NCBI GenBank assembly: GCA_030272735.1
Contig: JARXKL010000001.1
Location: 1 to 64,000 of the forward strand
Direction: 5' to 3'
From: Patescibacteria group bacterium
GTDB taxonomy: Bacteria > Patescibacteriota > Saccharimonadia > Saccharimonadales > UBA4665
Length of the DNA stretch: 64,000 bases
A model generated the notes under the pieces. That model was not told the origin of the DNA. It ran no database searches and was given only the letters and a program-made list of their open reading frames with translations. Positions 5,955-12,788 of this stretch are shown piece by piece. The stretch's first letter is position 1; each line of letters opens with the position of its first letter. Made by a program: the position numbers and the translations under genes.

Positions 5955-7028
5955 CTAGAGAGCGATGTTATTGATATCTTCGGATGTTTCATTACCTGCG
6001 GCCGGTGGCACCGTTGGTGTTGGCTCAGTAGTTCCTGGTGTGACGACAGTACTTGGAGCGGCAGGTGGCACACTTGGCGCAGGAGGCGCTGGTTGCGCAG
6101 CAATTTGCTTTGCTTCTTCAACAGCGAGTAACTGATTAATGTCTGGCGTAGTGCTTGGAGCGGGCTCAATAACTTTTTTGTTGGCTATAGGCACGCTGCC
6201 CAGTTCAGCGGCTGTTTCCGCCGGTTGCGGTATGGATTCAGTAGGCTGAATAACTGGTTCTGCTGCTGTAACTGGCTCTGGAGTCGGTGCTGGTGCTGGT
6301 GCTGGTGCAGCAACTGGTTCTGGGTTAACAACAGGGGTGGCTGTGACAGCAGGGGTTGGTGCTGGCTCTGGAGCCGGTGCTTGAGCAGGTGCGCCTGCCA
6401 CAAAGTCCTCAATTTGGGCTTCTACAGCCGCCTCTTCTTGAGCGGTTGTCTGTGCGGTAGCATCTGGTGCCACAGCATCTGTGGCTGGTGTTGGTGCAGC
6501 AACTGGTTCTGGGTTAACAACAGGGGTGGACGCGACTGCAGGGGTTGGTGCTGGCAAAGGCGTAGCCGCTGCCACTGGCTCCACAGCTACTGCAACAGGG
6601 GTCGTGACTGGGGCTGCTAGGTTCGGCTCAGATGGCACAGCCGCTTCAATCGCAGCCGCTTCATCTTCTAATAATTCGTGTGCAGCCTTAACAATATCCT
6701 CCAAAGTGACCTGAGACTTCACTAGATAACGGTCGGCACCAAGCTTGTCTGCGCGTAGTTGGTCATCACTTTGACCGAGCGCGGTGAGCATAATCACTTT
6801 TACATCTTTGAGGCCTTGTGTATTGCGTAAGATATCGAGCATTTCAAAGCCGCTAATTTTAGGCATCATGACATCAGATATGATCAGATCTGGTGTGTTG
6901 GCTTTAGCGACGACTAAGGCCTCTTCCCCGTCTTTGGCAGTAACGATTTCGTAGCCTTCGGCTTGCATGCGCGCTTCATAAATTTCTCGGAGGTTATTGT
7001 CGTCTTCGACTAACAGTACTTTTGCCAT
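5955..7028 (-). CDS. response regulator receiver domain with long Pro/Ala-rich tail
   Basis: Residues 1-120 form a CheY-like receiver with the acidic pair Glu8-Asp9-Asp10, phosphoacceptor Asp52 and a conserved Lys in Leu-Val-Lys near 104. The remaining 237 residues are low-complexity Pro, Ala, Thr and Val. A Thr-Pro-Val-Val-Asn-Pro-Glu-Pro-Val-Ala motif occurs twice, encoded by a 38-bp direct repeat. There is no DNA-binding output domain. A tail like this may act as a linker or a protein-interaction or wall-spanning segment. It follows the histidine kinase gene by 52 nt, so the two probably form a pair. Confidence 0.88.
   Translation of the reverse strand: MAKVLLVEDDNNLREIYEARMQAEGYEIVTAKDGEEALVVAKANTPDLIISDVMMPKISGFEMLDILRNTQGLKDVKVIMLTALGQSDDQLRADKLGADRYLVKSQVTLEDIVKAAHELLEDEAAAIEAAVPSEPNLAAPVTTPVAVAVEPVAAATPLPAPTPAVASTPVVNPEPVAAPTPATDAVAPDATAQTTAQEEAAVEAQIEDFVAGAPAQAPAPEPAPTPAVTATPVVNPEPVAAPAPAPAPTPEPVTAAEPVIQPTESIPQPAETAAELGSVPIANKKVIEPAPSTTPDINQLLAVEEAKQIAAQPAPPAPSVPPAAPSTVVTPGTTEPTPTVPPAAGNETSEDINNIAL
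6303..6340 (-). repeat. 38-bp direct repeat, copy 1
   Basis: This segment is identical to 6492-6529, offset 189 bp, inside the Pro/Ala-rich tail of the response regulator. It shows recent internal duplication or slippage and encodes Thr-Pro-Val-Val-Asn-Pro-Glu-Pro-Val-Ala-Ala. Confidence 0.85.
6492..6529 (-). repeat. 38-bp direct repeat, copy 2
   Basis: Second copy of the repeat at 6303-6340. After a short divergent stretch the similarity continues for about 20 more bases, so the original duplicated unit was longer. Confidence 0.85.
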
Positions 7029-7080
7029 AGCTCAGGCCCCTTATTTATTGTTGCTTATGATTATATTTGACTTCATTGTA

Positions 7081-8340
7081 TCACGGTGTTGCTAAAGAGC
7101 TTATTGGTTGTAATTCAGTGGTGGATGTTGCTGCAGATTGGAGCTCATTGGCCTTCTGAGTCGTGAGTCTGGGCAGGTTTATATAGAACGTACTTCCCTT
7201 GCCGACTTCGCTCTCCGCCCAAATACGGCCTTTATACAGTTCGACAATCTTTCTACAGATAAAAAGGCCTAATCCAGTGCCGCCTATGGTGCGCGTCGCT
7301 GAGTTATCGACTCGGTAAAACTTCTGGAATAAGTGCGGTAAATCTTGAGCCGGAATCCCTGGGCCAGTATCGCGGACGTAGCATTGCACAACTTGATCAT
7401 TTCCAGTTAAGCCAAGGCTAATTCTGCCTTCGGGAGTGTATTTAACGGCGTTGTCGAACAGATTGGTTATGACTTCGCGCAGACGATCGCCGTCAACTAA
7501 CACATAATAAAATGGCCTCACGACGCGCTCACCGCCGGTTTGGTTCGTAGCATTAATTGTGGTGCTAGAACCCACTATAAAATCAACGAATAAGCCCTTC
7601 TTTTCAGCCACAAATCTTAGCTCAGTTGTTAACTGCTCCAAGAAACCTCCGAGTTCGACGACTGTTGGGTGGCTGGTGAGGCGCCCATCAGCCGCTTTGG
7701 CACTCGTCAGTAAATCTTGGAACAATTGACCCAGGTGCTCGGTGGAAGAATGCGCTTTTTCGAGGTAATTTCTAGCACGTGCATCAATGGTAGCGACTTT
7801 ATCATTCAAGGCTAACGACAGATAACCTTCAATAGCTGCGACAGGCGTACGCATTTCGTGGCTCGCGGTACTAATAAAGTCAGCGCGCTGTTTCTCTTCG
7901 GCTCGCTCCTGGCTCACGTCGCTGAAAACTGCAACGGCGGCTGTGGCCTCGCCTGTCTCATTTAGTAACGGCGTAATACTCACGTTGACTGGAATCTGAT
8001 CCTTGGAGCGATTGACCAGCACGGCAGTGTTGTCTCGCATACTCTCGGAAGACTCCCAGATAGTCGTAAAAATTGTTTCCCCGGTAGGAATTGGCTCCCC
8101 TTTGTCGTTAACGAGAGTAATAACTTGGTGTATGTTAAGCCCAGTAGCTTCGTCACCTGGCCAGCCGGTAATTTTAGTTGCGCCCGGGTTAAAGAGCTGA
8201 ATATTCTGCTGGTTATCTATTAGCATGACGCCGTCTTCTATACCATTGATGATTATTTCAAAGCGCCTCTGTTGATCCTGCAGGCTAGCTTCGAGGTTTT
8301 TTATACCTGCAGCTGAATGCTTTTTGCCAAATCCAAGCAT
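7081..8340 (-). CDS. PAS-domain sensor histidine kinase, no membrane segment
   Basis: Counted from the ATG at 8340, a short coiled region leads into a PAS domain (about 25-145), then HisKA with Ser-His-Glu-Met-Arg-Thr-Pro (His161) and a HATPase_c domain. The ATPase has an N box (Asn-Leu-Phe-Asp-Asn-Ala-Val-Lys-Tyr), G1 (Asp-Thr-Gly-Pro-Gly-Ile) and G2 (Gly-Gly-Thr-Gly-Leu-Gly-Leu). An in-frame ATG at 8451 would add 37 unremarkable residues; I prefer 8340 because the helix before the PAS domain begins there. No transmembrane segment is visible, so the sensed signal is probably cytoplasmic. The adjacent receiver-only protein is the likely partner. Confidence 0.9.
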   Translation of the reverse strand: MLGFGKKHSAAGIKNLEASLQDQQRRFEIIINGIEDGVMLIDNQQNIQLFNPGATKITGWPGDEATGLNIHQVITLVNDKGEPIPTGETIFTTIWESSESMRDNTAVLVNRSKDQIPVNVSITPLLNETGEATAAVAVFSDVSQERAEEKQRADFISTASHEMRTPVAAIEGYLSLALNDKVATIDARARNYLEKAHSSTEHLGQLFQDLLTSAKAADGRLTSHPTVVELGGFLEQLTTELRFVAEKKGLFVDFIVGSSTTINATNQTGGERVVRPFYYVLVDGDRLREVITNLFDNAVKYTPEGRISLGLTGNDQVVQCYVRDTGPGIPAQDLPHLFQKFYRVDNSATRTIGGTGLGLFICRKIVELYKGRIWAESEVGKGSTFYINLPRLTTQKANELQSAATSTTELQPISSLATP

Positions 8341-8451
8341 CACCGTACCTGCCCTGACGTTTTTTGCCTGGCCCACCCGAGTTTTTTTGACGTGCGTTGC
8401 TGCTGCATAACTGCTTATGTATAGTATCGGTGTTTCGATCTGTTTATGCAA

Positions 8452-8657
8452 TGGCAGCCGTGTGAATGCCCTCGCCAGCGCTCTGGACGAGGGATAACAG
8501 ATGTGATAATCTGTTGTGGCTGTTTAAAAGCGGCACCTGAGTACTTAAAAAATCTAATAAAATGTACGTTTACTCATGGCCTCATATTGCTTCGCAATAT
8601 ACAGCCTTCGTCGGATTATTGTTTACAGTGCGAGCACTGACACAACAATCCTCCTCA
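8452..8657. other. intergenic region with three hairpins
   Basis: No gene is visible. CCCTCG/CGAGGG (8469-8493), AACAGAT/ATCTGTT (8496-8515) and ATATTGC/GCAATAT (about 8583-8599) form consecutive hairpins. GGGATAACAGA at 8491-8501 repeats the core of the 15-bp repeat at 5162. CAGTGC/GCACTG lies about 30 nt before tRNA-Glu. A clear tRNA promoter was not identified. Confidence 0.5.
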
Positions 8658-8732
8658 GGCCTCATCGTCTAACGGTTAGGACACCAGGTTCTCATCCTGG
8701 CAATCGGAGTTCGATTCTCCGTGAGGTCACCA
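8658..8732 (+). tRNA. tRNA-Glu (CTC)
   Basis: A 75-nt cloverleaf: acceptor GGCCTCA with TGAGGTC, anticodon stem CCAGG/CCTGG enclosing TTCTCAT with anticodon CTC, T-arm CGGAG/CTCCG, discriminator A and encoded CCA at 8730-8732. The CTC isoacceptor reads GAG. Confidence 0.95.
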
Positions 8733-8769
8733 AGTAAAAAGCTCTCCGCACGGAGGGCTTTTTACTTGG
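8730..8769 (+). terminator. tRNA-Glu terminator, stem starting at the encoded CCA
   Basis: 8730-8748 and 8751-8769 form a 19-bp stem (one G-T pair) with a CA loop. The stem begins with the tRNA's own CCA, whose complement TGG ends the right arm. T-rich and A-rich stretches lie within the arms, so it should work in both directions. Confidence 0.8.
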
Positions 8770-8785
8770 GTAATGTCGCGAGATG

Positions 8786-8886
8786 CGAACTCCAGCAGCG
8801 CTAGCTGCGAGTTCGTTCATGAGGAGCTCACGCAGGTGCTCGCACCGAGTAAGTGACGAAATGCTGTCTACTCCGTGAGGTCACCA
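8786..8886 (+). repeat. tRNA-Glu downstream unit: inverted and direct copies of the tRNA 3' half
   Basis: CGAACTCC 8786-8793 is the inverted T-arm half of tRNA-Glu (GGAGTTCG 8706-8713). GAGTTCG 8809-8815 repeats it directly. A core at 8820-8835 (GAGGA ... ACGCAG) and hairpin GTGC/GCAC 8836-8845 follow. CTCCGTGAGGTCACCA at 8871-8886 is an exact 16-nt copy of the tRNA end (8717-8732). Confidence 0.7.
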
Positions 8887-8980
8887 CATTTTAAGCTAAG
8901 CATCCCCACTATAAGCATTTATGTTAAAACAATTGGAAATCTTGCTGATATCCGTAGCCGATATGATAATGCTGCCAACT

Positions 8981-9724
8981 CTAGCGGGTAATTCTAGTGC
9001 CCACAGTATGTGCAATGATTTTTGCAAAATTCTCTTCGGCGCCCGCAATAGTTACCGTTGTTCCTTGTTTTGCGGCAAATTCTGCTGCTTCTAGCTTTGA
9101 TCCCATGCTACCAGTGCCCTCGTTAGAAGATTCGTAGCATTCGGATAGTGCTGACTGTATTTCGTGTGATTGAAGCGACTGGACCACCGTACCTTCCCGC
9201 AAGAATCCCGCCACCCCAGTTAATAGTAGTAAATGCTTTGCGCCTACTAAGGTCGCAATATGGGCTGCCAGACCGTCATTATCACCACCATAGCTTAATT
9301 TTTTGAGTTCTTTTTGGCTTAGGGCGTCGTTTTCATTCAGGACCGAAATAATTCCATGTTCAGCGTTAATATTTAGTGCGTTTTTGAGGCTTTGGCCTTC
9401 GTCGGCGTCATCTATTTCTCGGTGAGTTACTAACAGTTGGCCGCTCAATATATCTTGATGAGCGAACGCTATGCGCCACGCCTCGCTAATACCTGCACTT
9501 CCCAGCATTGCTAAAGCTTGAGATGGTAGCTTCTGCATGACTAAGCCACTCTGTTCTGCTATGCGGCGGCCAGCTGCTACTGCTCCTGAGGACACTACAA
9601 TCGGGCTGAATTGGTCCAATGATGTTATCTGTTCGGCATAACCATTAATTTTGGCTTGGTCTAGCCCCTCGTCATTCACGAGGCAGGATGAGCCTAATTT
9701 TATTACTACTATCTCTTTGTCCAT
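8981..9724 (-). CDS. proB: glutamate 5-kinase-like amino acid kinase
   Basis: The 247-residue protein has the amino acid kinase fold with ProB signatures: Val-Ile-Lys-Leu-Gly-Ser-Ser at the N-terminus, Val-Ser-Ser-Gly-Ala-Val, Leu-Asn-Glu-Asn-Asp-Ala and Gly-Gly-Asp-Asn-Asp-Gly-Leu. The C-terminal PUA domain of many ProB proteins is absent. ProB phosphorylates glutamate as the first step of proline synthesis. No proA or proC lies nearby, so either they are elsewhere or the enzyme serves another role. It is preceded by rlmH on the same strand, 49 nt away. Confidence 0.82.
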   Translation of the reverse strand: MDKEIVVIKLGSSCLVNDEGLDQAKINGYAEQITSLDQFSPIVVSSGAVAAGRRIAEQSGLVMQKLPSQALAMLGSAGISEAWRIAFAHQDILSGQLLVTHREIDDADEGQSLKNALNINAEHGIISVLNENDALSQKELKKLSYGGDNDGLAAHIATLVGAKHLLLLTGVAGFLREGTVVQSLQSHEIQSALSECYESSNEGTGSMGSKLEAAEFAAKQGTTVTIAGAEENFAKIIAHTVGTRITR

Positions 9725-9773
9725 TTACTTCTCCGGGCTATTGATTTCTTGCATCAGGTGGCACTATAACATC

Positions 9774-10202
9774 TCAACGGTGATAGGGTTGTCCGGCGCT
9801 GATGGTGCTGGCGCGGTAGAGTGTCTCGAGTAACACGACCATTGCCAAGTCGTGCGGTAGAGTGAGTTTACCAAAGCTCCATTGGAAGTGCAGCTTTTCT
9901 ATAACGTTTGGAGGTAGGCCATCTGGCCCCCCGATCACAAAACTTATCTCGCGACCTTCAAGCGCGCGCTTATCTAAAAATATTGCTAGTTCCGGACTGC
10001 TCAGTTGCTGCCCTTCTATCACTAGCCCGACGGCATAGCTACCTTCGAGCGCTGCCAAGATATGCTCGGCATCGTTATTCTTGTCGGCTATATGGGTAAC
10101 GCGCAGCTGGTGGTAATGCCCGAGCCGTTTCCAATACTCTGCCCAGCCTTCTTTAGCATAGCCAAGTTTCGGTTCACCGATGGTCACTATATGCAGTTTC
10201 AT
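9774..10202 (-). CDS. rlmH: 23S rRNA pseudouridine1915 N3-methyltransferase RlmH
   Basis: The 142-residue SPOUT methyltransferase is close to the usual 155. The knot signature is clear: Phe-Val-Ile-Gly-Gly-Pro-Asp-Gly, then Leu-Thr-Leu-Pro-His-Asp-Leu-Ala, and the C-terminus Gly-Gln-Pro-Tyr-His-Arg that closes the active site. RlmH methylates pseudouridine 1915 of 23S rRNA helix 69 on the assembled 70S ribosome. The start follows the 90-aa ORF by 3 nt, suggesting coupled translation. Confidence 0.95.
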   Translation of the reverse strand: MKLHIVTIGEPKLGYAKEGWAEYWKRLGHYHQLRVTHIADKNNDAEHILAALEGSYAVGLVIEGQQLSSPELAIFLDKRALEGREISFVIGGPDGLPPNVIEKLHFQWSFGKLTLPHDLAMVVLLETLYRASTISAGQPYHR

Positions 10203-10205
10203 TCT

Positions 10206-10478
10206 CTAGTTCTCTGCAGACAAATCCACATTTGGATCATGATAACCTACTGGCACAAAGCCACCTTCACCAATTTCTGTAAAACCTATGCACTCGTTGT
10301 TATTCGCCAATTCTCTTTGGAATGTTTTCTCAAAAACTCTTTGGCGTCGAAATCCAAGGATCACTCTATCAGCTCTTTCTGTAGCAGACTCTAAAGCTGC
10401 TTCCCTGTTTTCCATCAGAATTTCATGGATATTTTGTATCTGCACGTCACCTATTCCACCTATTTCTGCTCCGCCCAT
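10206..10478 (-). CDS. hypothetical protein, 90 aa, upstream of rlmH
   Basis: I do not recognise it. The start is well supported by AAAGGAG 6 nt before the ATG, and the stop lies 3 nt before rlmH, indicating an operon. The sequence is soluble, with a basic helical middle (Arg-Arg-Gln-Arg-Val-Phe-Glu-Lys-Thr-Phe) and a glycine-rich C-terminal part (Gly-Glu-Gly-Gly-Phe-Val-Pro-Val-Gly). No signal peptide is present. Confidence 0.65.
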   Translation of the reverse strand: MGGAEIGGIGDVQIQNIHEILMENREAALESATERADRVILGFRRQRVFEKTFQRELANNNECIGFTEIGEGGFVPVGYHDPNVDLSAEN

Positions 10479-10562
10479 ATACTCTCCTTTATTAAATAAT
10501 CGTTTTGCTGTCTTCTTTATATACGCTCCATTACTAATTTAGCAAGCATGAGCATGTATTCT

Positions 10563-11819
10563 TTAGGCCTGCTTGAGGAGGAGTTCGAAGTATTTGGTGC
10601 CGCCGAAGGGTATTTTTTGCTGAACGGTTTTGGTGCCGAGGAGCGCGTTGGCGCTGAAAATCTTGAAGGTACCGTACATATCATTGATTTCATCCACTGC
10701 CGTAGTGAGCCATTCGTCGCGGTTCACCGCGTCTAGGAGACTCACCTGGTTGCGTGTGGACGGCGTCAGCTCGTAACAGGTTAGGCCCATGCTTTGGATA
10801 ATCATATGCTTGGGGCGCTGACTAAACAGGTAGAGTGCTCGAGCGTAGAGGTCTTGGTCGGTGTAAAAAGTGCTTTTGAACATGCGGCGCTGGTACCACT
10901 GGTCCCCTGTTTGGAAGCGTGCCCAGACCATCAGGCCGCGGGCATCGACATTTTGGTAGCGCAGCTTTTTGCCCGTGGTTTCACAGAGGTAGTGAAAGCA
11001 TGGCAGTATAAAACTTTCGTCATTCGAGGGTTTCTTGAGTACCCATTGCCGGCCAACGTTTCCGAGCCGAGTTGGCACATTGTCTACTTCAAAGCCGCGC
11101 AGGCGCTGGGCCCAGTCTTCGCCGATAACGCTGTGGAACACGAAGCGCTTCAGAAAGTCTGGTGAGGCTTCGAGGAACTCGGTAGGCGTAAAGATGTTGG
11201 CGGCATTGAGCCGGGCTTCGTAGTGCTTGGCGATGCCTGACAGATCGGTTAAGGCTATGCCTTTGTAGTATTCGGCCAGGTTACGGTGGTCTATACGGTC
11301 TAGCCCGTCGGGCTTATGCCAGCTGGCGGCTTGCTTGGCCAGGAACCTATTAGGGGCTATGCCAATGTTGACCTTCATCCAGGAGCCGACCTCTTGGCGT
11401 AGGCGTTGTTTTATCTCGTAGCCAATAGCCTCCATTGACCGGCCTTTATTGATGGTGTCCATCGTGCCGTGCAGGTCTATGACTCCCTCGTCGATACTCT
11501 TCATATAGACGTTCGGCGAATAAGTTTTCATAATGCGCGCCAGGCTTTTGTACATGTGGTGATACTTCGGTGGATCGGTTTCTAGCATTATAAAATCCGG
11601 GCATAGCTGCTGGGCTTCGTCGAGGCGCATGCCGACCTTGATGCCGAGCGCTTTTGCCTCGTAGGAAGCGGCAATAACGCAGCAATGCTTCGACAATCGG
11701 TTAGTGACGCCGATCGGCCGGCCCCGCAGACTGGGGTGCGCCTGCTGTTCGGCCATTGCAAAAGCCGAATTGAGGTCGCAGAATAATATTTGGGCGTCTT
11801 CCCTGTTAATGGCGTACAT
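10563..11819 (-). CDS. Y-family DNA polymerase (UmuC/DinB-like)
   Basis: The start of the palm carries the metal site Phe-Cys-Asp-Leu-Asn-Ser-Ala-Phe, and the second acidic motif is Ser-Ile-Asp-Glu-Gly-Val-Ile-Asp. A helix-hairpin-helix thumb region and a little-finger domain follow over 418 residues. Such polymerases copy past DNA lesions at the cost of mutations. The ATG at 11819 is preferred over a GTG at 11831 and lies inside the end of the preceding gene, implying coupled translation. A beta-clamp-binding peptide was not identified with confidence. It is the last gene of a four-gene cassette with a UmuD-like protein. Confidence 0.88.
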   Translation of the reverse strand: MYAINREDAQILFCDLNSAFAMAEQQAHPSLRGRPIGVTNRLSKHCCVIAASYEAKALGIKVGMRLDEAQQLCPDFIMLETDPPKYHHMYKSLARIMKTYSPNVYMKSIDEGVIDLHGTMDTINKGRSMEAIGYEIKQRLRQEVGSWMKVNIGIAPNRFLAKQAASWHKPDGLDRIDHRNLAEYYKGIALTDLSGIAKHYEARLNAANIFTPTEFLEASPDFLKRFVFHSVIGEDWAQRLRGFEVDNVPTRLGNVGRQWVLKKPSNDESFILPCFHYLCETTGKKLRYQNVDARGLMVWARFQTGDQWYQRRMFKSTFYTDQDLYARALYLFSQRPKHMIIQSMGLTCYELTPSTRNQVSLLDAVNRDEWLTTAVDEINDMYGTFKIFSANALLGTKTVQQKIPFGGTKYFELLLKQA

Positions 11820-12099
11820 ATGACCCCACACGTGACCCCTCCAAAATAGCGACCAGTGTCCAGGTAAGGCCTTCGGCGTCGAACTCTAGACGGTAGTCGT
11901 TGCTGCCGTCGGTCATGTCAAAAATATGGATCATGCGCTTGCCGGCCACCGTCGGGTGGCGCAGGCCAAGCTCAATGAGGAGTATTTCCTGTCCGCGGAA
12001 ATACATTTTTGCGGGCATGCAAAGTGAAGCGATGCCACCGCCTTTTCGGAAAACGGCGATTACATCGACCCGCTCATTAATATGGGCAGTTGGGTCCAT
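11806..12099 (-). CDS. small conserved protein of the polymerase cassette (paralogue B), 97 aa
   Basis: I do not recognise a named family. It is paralogous to the 90-aa protein at 12516-12788: both share a Met, a short strand, Ile-Glu-x-Gly-x-Arg, a Phe-Asp-x-(Ser/Thr)-Asp-Gly core, Tyr-Arg-Leu, an acidic turn and Trp-Thr-Leu-Val. This suggests a small beta-rich fold of about 60 residues. It starts 6 nt after the UmuD-like gene and overlaps the polymerase start, so the three are co-translated. A role in regulating or assembling the polymerase is inferred from position only. Confidence 0.7.
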   Translation of the reverse strand: MDPTAHINERVDVIAVFRKGGGIASLCMPAKMYFRGQEILLIELGLRHPTVAGKRMIHIFDMTDGSNDYRLEFDAEGLTWTLVAILEGSRVGSYVRH

Positions 12100-12105
12100 G
12101 GCCGC

Positions 12106-12465
12106 TTACCGGTACTGGTGGATTGTTGCGGTTACGACGCCCCAGGGGCTGTCATCTGGTGTTAACTGGTGCTGTCGGCAGAACCGGGCGTCATTATCGC
12201 GCCAGGCAACAATCAGGTCGCTAGAGCCGGCCTGCAAGGCACGGTCAACTAACACCAGATCGCCATCCAGAATGCCTTGGTCGGCCCACTGGTGCCCCGT
12301 CACCCGCAAAGCCTGTGTGCTGCTCTCCTGGCGCACTAGGAGCTGGTTGAGGTTGAGCTCCATGGCCAACGTTGGGTCTTGTCTTTTTTGATCGAACGCG
12401 GCGTCGGAAAATCGACGTTGGGTCGGCAAGCTGTTGCGTGTGGCCATAGTTGGTAAATTGTCCAT
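12106..12465 (-). CDS. UmuD-like (S24/LexA-fold) protein lacking catalytic residues
   Basis: The 119-residue protein aligns with the UmuD core: Leu-Asn-Gln-Leu-Leu, then Gly-Ile-Leu-Asp-Gly-Asp-Leu-Val-Leu-Val-Asp-Arg-Ala, matching UmuD's Gly-Ile-Ser-Asp-Gly-Asp-Leu-Leu-Ile-Val-Asp. The catalytic Gly-Asp-Ser-Met is replaced by Gly-His-Gln-Trp (57-60), and the catalytic Lys region reads Phe-Cys-Arg-Gln (Arg97). Self-cleavage as in UmuD to UmuD' therefore looks impossible. It starts behind GGAGGGG and precedes the polymerase genes, as umuD precedes umuC. It may act as a constitutive accessory subunit; this is inference. Confidence 0.75.
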   Translation of the reverse strand: MDNLPTMATRNSLPTQRRFSDAAFDQKRQDPTLAMELNLNQLLVRQESSTQALRVTGHQWADQGILDGDLVLVDRALQAGSSDLIVAWRDNDARFCRQHQLTPDDSPWGVVTATIHQYR

Positions 12466-12515
12466 AGGGTCCCCTCCATTTGTTTATTGGTATATTGGTT
12501 TGTTTGTTTCATAGT

Positions 12516-12788
12516 TCAGACTCCAGCTCGCATGCCGACCAGCGTCCAATGATCGCTGGCATCGAGGCGCAAGCGGTACTGTGTTTGGCCGTCGCTGACG
12601 TCGAACAGTTTCACAAAGTCCTGCCCTTTCTGGACGAGATAGCGCATGCCCTGTTCAATAAAATTTACTTCGCGGCCATCGACCACCATGCGGCGCGGAT
12701 AGCTCTCTAGGCGCTGCTGGCCGGGGTTATTTCGGAAATATACCGAGGTTATCTGTACTTCTTGCTCACCAAAGGTAGAAATAGTCAT
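12516..12788 (-). CDS. small conserved protein of the polymerase cassette (paralogue A), 90 aa
   Basis: First gene of the cassette, starting behind GGAG about 8 nt before the ATG. It resembles the 97-aa protein two genes downstream in its C-terminal 60 residues (Val-Lys-Leu-Phe-Asp-Val-Ser-Asp-Gly, Tyr-Arg-Leu-Arg-Leu-Asp-Ala, Trp-Thr-Leu-Val-Gly-Met). There are no cysteines, membrane segments or known motifs. A GCCC/GGGC hairpin lies just upstream of its ribosome binding site. Function unknown; the shared fold and conserved order suggest a partner of the polymerase or the UmuD-like protein. Confidence 0.68.
   Translation of the reverse strand: MTISTFGEQEVQITSVYFRNNPGQQRLESYPRRMVVDGREVNFIEQGMRYLVQKGQDFVKLFDVSDGQTQYRLRLDASDHWTLVGMRAGV

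Noticed and set aside
6225-6620. 131-aa Cys/Trp/Gly-rich plus-strand ORF
   Set aside because: It is the complement of the Pro/Ala-rich repeat tail of the response regulator; its composition is a by-product.
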